A DNA stretch of 60,846 nt. Source: Ruminococcus sp. Its GTDB lineage: Bacteria; Bacillota; Clostridia; Oscillospirales; Ruminococcaceae. Within the stretch, counting starts at the first letter, position 1, and every line of letters begins with the position of its first letter. The notes under the pieces were generated by a model. The model made no database searches, was not told where the DNA came from, and worked only from the letters and a program-made list of their open reading frames with translations. The position numbers were made by a program, and so were the translations under genes. The stretch covers positions 1-60,846 of the forward strand of contig JAKSQV010000006.1 of NCBI GenBank assembly GCA_024403935.1, in the 5' to 3' direction. Below are positions 1 through 7,844 of this stretch, piece after piece.

Positions 1-2
1 CA

Positions 3-101
3 GCAGCAGCCGCGCTATCCGATCAGCCGCACGCCAGCCTCAGCATCACCCACTGCCCGATTGTGCAGATTGAGCAGACAAATTTTGCTTTTGGTTTCTG
101 A
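3..101 (+). CDS. Possible 3' end of a gene cut by the window start
   Basis: Frame 3 is open from the first base to a TGA at 99-101 and ends in ...VQIEQTNFAFGF. Only 32 codons are visible and no family is recognisable. No clear terminator follows. A promoter-like sequence just downstream points the other way (minus strand), so this may be leader DNA of a leftward gene instead. Very uncertain. Confidence 0.2.
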   Translation, partial: AAAALSDQPHASLSITHCPIVQIEQTNFAFGF

Positions 102-105
102 TTGT

Positions 106-135
106 ATTATACACTGCCCCCATAGAGTTTTGCAA
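106..135 (-). promoter_or_regulatory. Candidate leftward sigma-A promoter
   Basis: On the minus strand TTGCAA (135-130) is followed after 18 bp by a perfect TATAAT (111-106). It would transcribe out of the window to the left. No start codon with a Shine-Dalgarno site is seen in the first 100 bases, so its gene would begin beyond the edge. Confidence 0.35.
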
Positions 136-910
136 CTCACATTCTGACTTTTTGGTGCACAATATGAATATATATCATAAAATTATATTTTCACACTTTC
201 TTAATATAATTCAGTTTACAACTTTCCTCTTTCTTTTGCCGCTTTTTTGTTGCTTTTGTCAGTGAGCGCAGGATAAAGCTGCATTTTCTCGCGTTTCTCT
301 CGCTTTTTGACCGTATTGTTAAATACACTATTGTATTTTTGTGCAACTTTTTATCACAAAGGCATTGTTTTTTTTGCTTTTTTGTGCTATAATTTGTCCA
401 TAGAGTATTTATATATGCCAAAAGCTGTATATTTGTTTACAATACGTATATTCTTTCAACCTTTATACAGAAAATGACTGTTCAGAGTATCGTCATTTTC
501 ACGCACAGCGACACAGATACTTATATTACAGTTTTCTCTATATTATATATAGTGTGAATCATTTCACACAGCTCGGACATTGGGCTGTGTACGATGCTCT
601 GTGCCGATGCATATTGTAATTGTCTGCATAATCAGAAGAAGTACATACAAAACAGACTGTTCTTCTGTGGACAGCACAGACAGGTTTTGTACAGCATCAG
701 TATTTTGTCCGTATATATTCTGTGGTTTCATTTCCGAAACCCGGCAGTTGTACTCTATTGCTCAACTATCTGCTCAGCTTATACCTGCTGACACATACAT
801 GAGAAATGTAATATCGAGCTTATGCCGACATGAGCGCTTATGCGTTCATTCGCTTAATTATTCTCACAACTAAAACGGCTATTCAATTCATGAAAGGCAA
901 GGTGAAATGT
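136..910. other. Long AT-rich gene-free stretch before the LPQTG gene
   Basis: No convincing gene lies here: the open frames are short, lack Shine-Dalgarno sites and have no recognisable protein. The only clear signal is the extended -10 promoter at 365-393. If that promoter serves the gene at 911 the mRNA has a leader of roughly 500 nt. No known riboswitch class was recognised in it. Confidence 0.5.
365..393 (+). promoter_or_regulatory. sigma-A promoter with extended -10
   Basis: TTGTTT (365-370), 17-bp spacer, TGC-TATAAT (385-393). It is the best plus-strand promoter upstream of the LPQTG/sortase pair, though more than 500 bp from the start codon. Confidence 0.45.
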
Positions 911-1936
911 ATGAAAAAAAACAAAAGACTATTAGCTGTTCTGACAAGCATTGCCGCTGCATTCTCTCTTTTTGTAATGTTCGTTCCCGAGGCAATGTCT
1001 GCCGACAACTCGACTTCTCTGATATGCCTTAGCGGCGACAAGCCGGTTTCAGGCATGAAATGGAAGATCTACCACATCGGTGAGATCCGTGGCAACGAAT
1101 GTGTTCTGACAGGTGCTTACGAGGACTATGCTGTTGACCTCACCAATCTTACGTCCGAAAACATAAACGGTACTGCAAAGGCTCTTGAAAGCTTCGTGCT
1201 CGGCAACAACCTTCCGTATCTTGCCGAAGGCAGTACAGATGGGAACGGAACTGCTTCCTTCTCCTCTCTTGATCCCGGACTCTATCTTGCTGTTTCTCAG
1301 AGTGTCAAAATTGAACACGAAGCTTATGTAGCCTGTCCTCTGCTCTTTGAGGTAAAAGGCGGCAACAGCGGCGAAAGCACCATATTCCCGAAAATGTACA
1401 GCACCAACACCCTCGCAGGCTACGAGGAGTATTACACACTGAAAAAAGTATGGGTCGACAACGACAACAACGCACAGATGCGTCCCGAATATGTCACAGT
1501 TGATCTTTTCAAGAACGGTGAGATCTCAGACACGATCACACTCAGCGAGGATAACGGTTGGGAGTACAGATGGGAGAACCTCGACCCCGCCGACGAATGG
1601 CGTGTAGTTGAGCGCAATATTCCTCAGAAGTACGAAGTTATCGTGGATTACAATTCATCACAGTATCTCATTAAGAACACTTACAATCCTTCACGCAAAA
1701 CAACAGGCGGATACGAAACAAACACAGCTTCAGCTACAACTACTATCTCCACTACGACTGTCACAACAACAGCAACAGCAACAACAACACTTCCTCCTGC
1801 TTCCACTACGGTAACTGAGCCGAAGCTTCCGCAGACAGGACAGCTCTGGTGGCCCATAGTTCCCCTTACCACCGGCGGATTTGTTCTGTTATTCACCGGA
1901 CTTGCAATGAATAAAAGAAAAGACGATGAAGAATAA
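911..1936 (+). CDS. LPQTG-anchored surface protein (pilin-like, Cna_B-type)
   Basis: A 341-residue secreted wall protein. The start at 911 has an AGGTGA Shine-Dalgarno site; an upstream in-frame start at 830 would put the signal peptide inside the protein. Residues 1-32 form a signal peptide (MKKNKR, hydrophobic core, AMSA). Residues about 170-260 resemble a Cna_B beta-sandwich (YYTLKKVWVDNDNN, then VERNIPQKYEV and IKNTY). A Thr-rich spacer leads to LPQTG at residue 306, a membrane helix and a KRKDDEE tail, the standard sorting signal. The next gene is a sortase whose start overlaps this stop by 11 bp, so they are translationally coupled and the sortase is the likely anchoring enzyme. Whether it polymerises as a pilin is not shown: no clear pilin-lysine motif was found. 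Confidence 0.85.
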   Translation: MKKNKRLLAVLTSIAAAFSLFVMFVPEAMSADNSTSLICLSGDKPVSGMKWKIYHIGEIRGNECVLTGAYEDYAVDLTNLTSENINGTAKALESFVLGNNLPYLAEGSTDGNGTASFSSLDPGLYLAVSQSVKIEHEAYVACPLLFEVKGGNSGESTIFPKMYSTNTLAGYEEYYTLKKVWVDNDNNAQMRPEYVTVDLFKNGEISDTITLSEDNGWEYRWENLDPADEWRVVERNIPQKYEVIVDYNSSQYLIKNTYNPSRKTTGGYETNTASATTTISTTTVTTTATATTTLPPASTTVTEPKLPQTGQLWWPIVPLTTGGFVLLFTGLAMNKRKDDEE

Positions 1937-2573
1937 ACTTAGAATATTGTTTATACTGACAGGAACAGTGCTGATTCTTTCAGCACTGTTCCTGTGCTTG
2001 TATAATATAAACGAAAGCAAACGTGCGTACAAGGATTCCGAGAATACACTCGCAGAGCTCAAAACGGCGATCCCTGAGCCTGTCGAATCTACAACAGGCG
2101 CATTAATGACCACTCTCGAATCCGATCTCTTCGCACCGTATGAAACTGTTACAACAACGGCTGCTCCCGAACCTGCGAAGATAGAGCTTGACGGAAGGCT
2201 CTACTGCGGTTACCTTACCTTGTCATCATTAGGAATGGAGCTGCCCGTAGCCGATAGTCTCACCTATCCTGCACTCAGGACTTCTCCGTGCAGATATTCA
2301 GGCTCAGTCAGCGAGGGCGATCTCGTCATCGCTGCCCACAACTACAACAGCCACTTCGGCAGGATCAAGGAACTCCTTGATGGTGATGTCATCATCTTCA
2401 CCGACTGCAGCGGTACAAGCTACAGCTACACCGTTGTAAACGTCGAAAGTGTCAACGGTACGGATGTCTCATATATGCTCGATAACAGCTCGGATGAATG
2501 GCAGCTCACGCTCTTCACCTGTGACCTCAGCGGAAGAAGCCGTGTTGCAGTACGCGCCGCAATAAATCAATAA
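1926..2573 (+). CDS. Sortase paired with the LPQTG protein
   Basis: A 215-residue single-pass membrane transpeptidase. An N-terminal helix (residues about 7-27) is followed by a Thr-rich stalk and a sortase barrel. The catalytic set is visible: His in IAAHNY, Cys in TLFTC, and Arg in GRSRVAVRA. It is short for class B and lacks the second C-terminal membrane helix of class C; class D/A-like is the best guess, but the class is unresolved. It overlaps the upstream LPQTG gene by 11 bp and a hairpin follows its stop, so the two form a closed cassette. Confidence 0.85.
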   Translation: MKNKLRILFILTGTVLILSALFLCLYNINESKRAYKDSENTLAELKTAIPEPVESTTGALMTTLESDLFAPYETVTTTAAPEPAKIELDGRLYCGYLTLSSLGMELPVADSLTYPALRTSPCRYSGSVSEGDLVIAAHNYNSHFGRIKELLDGDVIIFTDCSGTSYSYTVVNVESVNGTDVSYMLDNSSDEWQLTLFTCDLSGRSRVAVRAAINQ

Positions 2574-2575
2574 AA

Positions 2576-2611
2576 AAGCTCCCACAGCGCAATAACGCGA
2601 TGTGGGAGCTT
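2576..2611. terminator. Hairpin terminator after the sortase gene
   Basis: AAGCTCCCACA (2576-2586) pairs with TGTGGGAGCTT (2601-2611). The A-run before the stem makes it a better terminator for leftward transcripts; the downstream T content for the plus strand is weak. Confidence 0.6.
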
Positions 2612-2724
2612 CTGTGCGGACATTATTCCTATCATCAAGCAGTCCGCATCCCCAAGCCGTTCCAAAACGGCTCATTTCCCCGAAAAACAGTTTTCATTCA
2701 TCGTGAAAATGTTCAGCTGCTCAG

Positions 2725-2752
2725 TTGACAGAATAAAACAGAACGATATAAT
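2725..2752 (+). promoter_or_regulatory. sigma-A promoter of the tetR-GH36 operon
   Basis: TTGACA (2725-2730), 16-bp spacer, TATAAT (2747-2752), about 48 bp before the GTG start of the TetR gene. Confidence 0.75.
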
Positions 2753-2800
2753 GCATATCTTCTCTGCTTTGATTTTAACATATCTCAGGAGGTTTGTCAA

Positions 2801-3448
2801 GTGGAAAACGAGTTTGAACCGCAGAATTTTCGCTGCAAACGTATCAATCATGCAATCGAGGTAAGTGCGCAGATGTTTCTGCAAAGCGGCATCGACAACG
2901 TAAAAATGACAGATATTGCCGATGAATGCGGCATAGGTGTTGCCACACTCTATCGCTATTTCAGTTCAAAAACAGAACTCGTCATTTCTGCCATGACATA
3001 TATGTGGGAGGAAACCAAAAAGATGTTCAGCGGCGTGTTTGAGTCGCCTTCCTTCAAGGAACAGACGGGACTCAAGCAGTGCTCTGACCTGATGCGTATG
3101 TTTATCGTCCTGTATGAGTCACGCCCTGCTTTTATGAAGCTGCTCGGCGAGTTTGACCTCATGGTGCTGCGTGAAAAGATACCAAAGGAGAAGCTCGTTG
3201 ACTACGAGAAATCAATACTCAACTTCTACCCCGTGTTTGAATCGGCTTATCACACAGGTCTCAAGGACAACAGCATACGCGAGATCGAGAATTTTCAGCT
3301 TTTTTACGTTTCATTTGCTCACACCTATATGGAGCTGGGCAAGAAACTGCTTCAGGGTGAGATACTCCCCTCCGATGACTTCTCTCTCGGAGCAAAGGAG
3401 CTTGAAACCGTAATTGATGCTGCTGTATACTATATGAAAAAAGTCTGA
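2801..3448 (+). CDS. TetR-family transcriptional regulator
   Basis: A 215-residue regulator. The GTG start has a strong AGGAGG site 8 bp upstream. Residues about 15-60 form the TetR DNA-binding domain (MTDIADECGIGVATLYRYFSSK, the typical helix-turn-helix). The C-terminal two thirds are helical with no recognisable ligand signature. The GH36 alpha-galactosidase starts 17 bp downstream, so it probably controls this operon, and perhaps the nearby GH130/galactokinase genes; the inducer is unknown. Confidence 0.85.
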   Translation: MENEFEPQNFRCKRINHAIEVSAQMFLQSGIDNVKMTDIADECGIGVATLYRYFSSKTELVISAMTYMWEETKKMFSGVFESPSFKEQTGLKQCSDLMRMFIVLYESRPAFMKLLGEFDLMVLREKIPKEKLVDYEKSILNFYPVFESAYHTGLKDNSIREIENFQLFYVSFAHTYMELGKKLLQGEILPSDDFSLGAKELETVIDAAVYYMKKV

Positions 3449-3465
3449 CGAAGGAGGAAGCTCTG

Positions 3466-5106
3466 ATGATATCACTCGAATCCGTAACATTTTCATACGA
3501 ATACGGCGATGAGATCTTCACCGTCCGGACTCGCCGAAGCATAAAGAATGACCTCGTTTCGCTCAACGTTTCCACAGAAGGAGACGTCTTTTCCGCATCA
3601 GTCGAGAGCTCTGACGAGATCATCATAACCGAGCTGACAGCACGCTTCCGCTTCGGCTACTGCGAATCAGACCGTATATTCCTCAACGGCTACCAGTCGT
3701 GGACAGATTCATACGAGCACACGATATACGACAAGATGAAGGGTATTGACCACATTCCTTACGCTATCAACGACAAGCACGCTTTTTCCCAGTACGGCGA
3801 CTATTCTTTCACGGATTATCCCTGTATTCAGGGTGAGCTTCACGGCTGGAGCTACGGATACATCCGCTCAGATGACAACTACAGCTTTGTCGGCTCGCTG
3901 TCAGAGGACTGCGGCTTCACACTCATCAGGACCAAAGCCTACTCGGATGAAATTGTCTTTTCAAAGGACTGCCGTGGTCATGCCATGTGCGGTAAGTATG
4001 ACGGACTGAAGCTCTACCTTGCAAGCGGTCCGGAAAAAGAGGTTTTCGACGGTTATTTCGACCTCCTCGGAGTAAAGCCCCGTCCCGGAGCAAAGCCTGT
4101 ATTCGGCTATACAAGCTGGTACAGTCACTATCAGAACATCAGCTCTGATATTCTCGGGGCTGAACTGCGTGCGATTTCAGAGCAAAAATACAAGGCAGAC
4201 GTTTTCCAGATAGATGACGGCTGGCAGTCGGTCGTAGGTGACTGGCTGTACACCGACCACAGCAAATTCCCCGAAGGTATGAAAAACGAAGCCGAAAGCA
4301 TAAGAGCATCGGGAATGATCCCCGGAATATGGCTCGCACCCTTTATCTGCGAGGAAAACTCTATCCTGTATATGACACACAAGAGCTGGCTCCTCCGCAA
4401 TGAGGACGATACATTCGTAAAAGGCGGCTCGAACTGGTCGGGATTCTATGTGCTTGATATATACAATCCCGATGTACGCGACTATATCCGCAATGTTTTC
4501 GACACCGTGATAAACACATGGGGATTCAGATTCCTCAAGCTCGATTTTCTCTATGCAGCCTGCATCATCCCGCGCCGCGATAAAACACGCGGTCAGGTCA
4601 TGGCTGATGCAATGGACTTCCTCCGCGAATGTGCAGGCAATGCCCTGATACTCGCCTGCGGAGTGCCTCTTGCATCTGCTTTCGGCAAGGCTGACTACTG
4701 CCGTATAGGCTGCGATGTATCCTTGGACTGGGACGACAAGCCGTATATGCGGTTTGCCCACCGTGAGCGTATCAGCACCAGAACGACCATCCTCGACACC
4801 GTTTTCCGCCGTCAGCTCAACGGACGCGCATTTCTCAGCGATCCTGATGTGTTCATGCTCCTGAACAACGGAAGCACAATGACGACAGCTCAGAAAATGG
4901 CTCTCGGAGAGGTCAACGCCTCAGCAGGAAGCGTGCTGTTCACATCTGACGATATGGCGTTCTACGGCGATGAGGAGATGCGTCTGCTTGGCGGCTTCAT
5001 GAGAATGCGCGATGCAGAAGTGACCTCCGCCTCAATGGATGACAATGAACTCATCGTAACATATAAGCTCGGCGAAAAGCTCATCACCAGAACATATAAG
5101 ATATAG
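3466..5106 (+). CDS. GH36 alpha-galactosidase, intracellular
   Basis: A 546-residue enzyme expected to remove alpha-1,6-galactose from galactomannan or raffinose-type oligosaccharides. No signal peptide, so cytoplasmic. It starts at ATG 3466 with GGAGG upstream. The N-terminal beta-sandwich precedes a barrel with GH36/melibiase motifs: QIDDGWQ, the nucleophile in FLKLDFLYA, and the acid/base region RIGCDVSLDW. It is shorter than 700-plus-residue GH36 enzymes but all catalytic landmarks are present. It is co-transcribed with a TetR regulator and converges with a GH130 phosphorylase, a setting that favours galactomannan degradation. Exact linkage specificity cannot be told from sequence. Confidence 0.88.
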   Translation: MISLESVTFSYEYGDEIFTVRTRRSIKNDLVSLNVSTEGDVFSASVESSDEIIITELTARFRFGYCESDRIFLNGYQSWTDSYEHTIYDKMKGIDHIPYAINDKHAFSQYGDYSFTDYPCIQGELHGWSYGYIRSDDNYSFVGSLSEDCGFTLIRTKAYSDEIVFSKDCRGHAMCGKYDGLKLYLASGPEKEVFDGYFDLLGVKPRPGAKPVFGYTSWYSHYQNISSDILGAELRAISEQKYKADVFQIDDGWQSVVGDWLYTDHSKFPEGMKNEAESIRASGMIPGIWLAPFICEENSILYMTHKSWLLRNEDDTFVKGGSNWSGFYVLDIYNPDVRDYIRNVFDTVINTWGFRFLKLDFLYAACIIPRRDKTRGQVMADAMDFLRECAGNALILACGVPLASAFGKADYCRIGCDVSLDWDDKPYMRFAHRERISTRTTILDTVFRRQLNGRAFLSDPDVFMLLNNGSTMTTAQKMALGEVNASAGSVLFTSDDMAFYGDEEMRLLGGFMRMRDAEVTSASMDDNELIVTYKLGEKLITRTYKI

Positions 5107-5134
5107 CAGAGAGATGATACTGCCGTATACGAAA

Positions 5135-5170
5135 AGCACCTGTATGGGAATCCCCCTTACAGGTGCTCTT
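5135..5170. terminator. Bidirectional terminator between GH36 and GH130
   Basis: AGCACCTGTA (5135-5144) pairs with TACAGGTGCT (5158-5167), with an inner GGGA/TCCC pairing. A-run before and T-run after the stem serve both converging genes. Confidence 0.8.
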
Positions 5171-5172
5171 TA

Positions 5173-6192
5173 TTATCTTCTGCCAAGACTCTTTTCATCA
5201 TCTGAAGCATGATCGTGTTCAAGAATAAAATCGTATATCTCCTGAGCAGTCGTATATGCAACTCCGACATAGCTGTCCGCACAGCCGTAATACAGAGCTA
5301 TCCTGCCCGTATCAGAATCGTGCAGAGTCGCACACGGAAAGCATACATTCGGCACGAATCCGCGTTCCTCGTACCACTCCTCGGGAGTAAGCACATAGCT
5401 TGCGCTGCGGTGAAGCACCATTGACGGCTCGTCAATATCGAGTATTGCCGCACCTACACTGTATACATAGCCGTTGCAGGTGTTTACCACTCCGTGATAG
5501 AACAGCAGCCAGCCCTTGTCCGTCTCAATGGGAGCAGCTCCGCCGCCGACCTTCAGATTCTCCCACCAGCAGCCCGTCCTGCCCATGACATGACGGTGAC
5601 GTCCCCAGAACTCCATATCTCTGCTCTCGCTGAGAAAGATGTCGCCGAACGCTGTGTGCCCGTTATCGCACGGGCGCGAGAGCATCACAAAATTGCCGTT
5701 GATCCTGCGCGGGAAAAGCACAGCGTTCCTGTTGTAGGGCAGAAACGGGTTCTCGATGCGTGTGAAGTGCCTGAAATCCTTTGTTTCAGCTATGCCTATC
5801 GAAGCACCGTACATATCCTGACACCACATCGCATAATAGGTGTCATCGACCTTCACAAGCCGCGGATCATAGGCGTATATCGGTTGGAACGGCTCTCCGT
5901 TCTTGTCGTAGAATGGTATCTTCTCCTGCTCGAAATCCCAGTGGAGCGCGTCCTTGCTCCTTCCGAAGAAGATGTGTGATACGCCGTCGCGCTGTTCGCC
6001 GCGGAACACGCCGACAAAAGCTCCTTCATAAGGAATGACCGCACTGTTGAATACCCGTGCGACATTCGGGATCGGATTCCTGCCTATCACAGGATTCCCG
6101 GTATGCCGCCACATCGGAGCGGTACAGCCGGCAGGCTTGTCCTGCCACGGCATATTTGGAAGAGAGGGACATATAAGCTTGATGTCTGACAT
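5173..6192 (-). CDS. GH130 beta-1,4-mannooligosaccharide phosphorylase
   Basis: A 339-residue cytoplasmic glycoside phosphorylase. GH130 enzymes split beta-mannosides with phosphate to give alpha-mannose 1-phosphate. Visible signatures: NPVIGRNPIPN at the N-terminus, VFRGEQRDG, YDPRLVK, SRPCDNGHT and the C-terminal AVLYYG-like IALYYGCAD. Length and motifs fit the GH130_2 mannooligosaccharide phosphorylases described from Ruminococcus albus (RaMP2 type) better than the longer mannosylglucose phosphorylases; that assignment is inference. It has its own promoter and faces galactokinase, with GH36 converging from the left. Confidence 0.85.
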   Translation of the reverse strand: MSDIKLICPSLPNMPWQDKPAGCTAPMWRHTGNPVIGRNPIPNVARVFNSAVIPYEGAFVGVFRGEQRDGVSHIFFGRSKDALHWDFEQEKIPFYDKNGEPFQPIYAYDPRLVKVDDTYYAMWCQDMYGASIGIAETKDFRHFTRIENPFLPYNRNAVLFPRRINGNFVMLSRPCDNGHTAFGDIFLSESRDMEFWGRHRHVMGRTGCWWENLKVGGGAAPIETDKGWLLFYHGVVNTCNGYVYSVGAAILDIDEPSMVLHRSASYVLTPEEWYEERGFVPNVCFPCATLHDSDTGRIALYYGCADSYVGVAYTTAQEIYDFILEHDHASDDEKSLGRR

Positions 6193-6251
6193 AACTAACT
6201 CCTTAAATCACTTAAATCAAATTAAATAAAATGTAATCTTCCGATACTTTA

Positions 6252-6280
6252 AGTATACATCTGTTTATCCCGCTTGTCAA
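6252..6280 (-). promoter_or_regulatory. sigma-A promoter of GH130
   Basis: On the minus strand a perfect TTGACA (6280-6275), 17-bp spacer and TATACT (6257-6252) lie about 60 bp before the GH130 start. With the plus-strand promoter at 6420-6448 it fills the 303-bp divergent intergenic region. Confidence 0.7.
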
Positions 6281-6419
6281 CACCTGCAACGCCCTTTCGA
6301 GAACTTTGTAGACTTCACCTAATACAGCACGCCGTATTTGTATATCATACAGAATGGCAGCTTAAATTATCCGCGGCACAGATTAACTTATCCCCTGCCG
6401 CAAAATTTCAGATGCACCA

Positions 6420-6448
6420 TTGCCATTAAAGAAAATATGTGATATAAT
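6420..6448 (+). promoter_or_regulatory. sigma-A promoter of galactokinase
   Basis: TTGCCA (6420-6425), 17-bp spacer, TATAAT (6443-6448), about 48 bp before the galK start codon. Confidence 0.75.
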
Positions 6449-6495
6449 AGAAGAAAGTGATTTTTATAACAATCTTTATGAAAGGACATACTGCC

Positions 6496-7782
6496 ATGAA
6501 AATACAGGAACTCTGCTCCGCATTATCAGGCGGACACCTTGATGCGCGTTTCCGTGAGCTCTACGGCAGCGGCAAGCACGAATACCTCAGGCAGCGTGCC
6601 CGCTACCTGAGTGCAGCCGAACACTTTTCACGTCTCTGTCCCGAATGCAGTGACGTTCGCGTATTTTCCGCTCCGGGCAGGACGGAAATCGGCGGCAATC
6701 ACACCGACCACCAGCACGGCTGCGTACTCGCAGCGGCAGTTGATCTCGATATCATCGCCCTTGTCAGCTTTACCGATGACGGCTTTATACGCATACATTC
6801 AGAAGGACACGAGCCGAGCGAGACTGACCTCTCCGATCTCTCTCCGCGCAGCTCGGAGCAAGGCACCTCCGATGCCCTGATACGGGGAATAGCTGCCGGA
6901 TTCGCTGAAAGAGGCGTGACTATCGGCGGCTTTACGGCGTATATTACATCTGATGTACCTGTCGGGAGCGGTCTTTCGTCATCGGCAGCATTTGAAAATC
7001 TTATCGGCACGATCATCGGCCGCGGCTTCGGCGACGGAAGCATCGGAGCTGTGGAAACAGCAAAAATAAGTCACTTTGCCGAGACACAGTATTTCGGCAA
7101 GGCAAGCGGACTTATGGATCAGATGGTCAGCTCAGTGGGTGGTTTTGTCGCCATAGATTTTGAAAACACCGATGATCCTGCAATAACTCCCGTAGATTTT
7201 AACTTCAACGGCGCAGGTCACAGCCTTTGCATCACCGACACCAAGGGCAGCCATGCTGACCTGATCGGCGAATACGCCGCTATCCCTGTGGAAATGAAAA
7301 CCGTCGCCGACTGCTTCGGAGCAGAATTTCTCAGCGAAGCAGACGAAGACGAATTCTACGCACGGCTCCCTGAGCTCAGGGAAAAATGCTCCGACAGAGC
7401 CATTCTCCGTGCTGCACACTTCTTCGCAGAAAGCGAACGTGCCGTGCTTGAAGCTGAAGCTCTCGCAAGCGGCGACCTTGAGGAGTTTTTCCGCCTTGTC
7501 AATGAGTCGGGCACATCATCTGCGGAGCTTCTCCAGGAGCTCTGTCCGACAGGTAAAACAGACAAACAGGAAATACCGCTTGCAATAATGCTGAGCAAGC
7601 GTGTACTTGGCGGATGCGGTGCAGTCAGAGTTCACGGCGGAGGATTTGCAGGCACGATACAGGCCTTTGTACCGACCTATCTCGCCGGAACATACGCCGC
7701 CGAAATGGACAGAATATTCGGTAACGGAGCCTGCCGCATTCTTTCGATAAGACCTGTCGGCGGAACAGAGATATTGCTCTGA
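6496..7782 (+). CDS. galK: Galactokinase
   Basis: A 428-residue GHMP kinase that phosphorylates galactose to galactose 1-phosphate, the entry step of the Leloir pathway. The ATG at 6496 is preceded by AAAGGA with 9-bp spacing; an upstream in-frame start at 6457 has no such site. The galactokinase signature GRTEIGGNHTDHQHG, the GHMP ATP-binding motif VPVGSGLSSSAA and the C-terminal GGGFAGTIQ motif are all present. Next to an alpha-galactosidase and a mannoside phosphorylase it would consume galactose trimmed from galactomannan oligosaccharides. The gene for galactose 1-phosphate uridylyltransferase is not in the window. Confidence 0.9.
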   Translation: MKIQELCSALSGGHLDARFRELYGSGKHEYLRQRARYLSAAEHFSRLCPECSDVRVFSAPGRTEIGGNHTDHQHGCVLAAAVDLDIIALVSFTDDGFIRIHSEGHEPSETDLSDLSPRSSEQGTSDALIRGIAAGFAERGVTIGGFTAYITSDVPVGSGLSSSAAFENLIGTIIGRGFGDGSIGAVETAKISHFAETQYFGKASGLMDQMVSSVGGFVAIDFENTDDPAITPVDFNFNGAGHSLCITDTKGSHADLIGEYAAIPVEMKTVADCFGAEFLSEADEDEFYARLPELREKCSDRAILRAAHFFAESERAVLEAEALASGDLEEFFRLVNESGTSSAELLQELCPTGKTDKQEIPLAIMLSKRVLGGCGAVRVHGGGFAGTIQAFVPTYLAGTYAAEMDRIFGNGACRILSIRPVGGTEILL

Positions 7783-7844
7783 AACATTACATGCCCGAAC
7801 CTTCACGTTCTGAGCATACATTACTATATAGAAAGGATAGAATG

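Noticed and set aside
191..421. Minus-strand 76-residue open frame
   Set aside because: No ribosome site, Lys-rich low-complexity translation from AT-rich DNA, and it overlaps the plus-strand promoter at 365-393.
580..873. Overlapping plus-strand short frames upstream of the LPQTG gene
   Set aside because: No Shine-Dalgarno site and no recognisable protein; Cys-rich random-looking translation.
1608..1814. Gln-rich open frame
   Set aside because: Frame-shifted reading of the Thr codons in the LPQTG protein linker.
5494..5979. 161-residue plus-strand frame
   Set aside because: Antisense shadow of the GH130 gene, which has clear motifs and a promoter.
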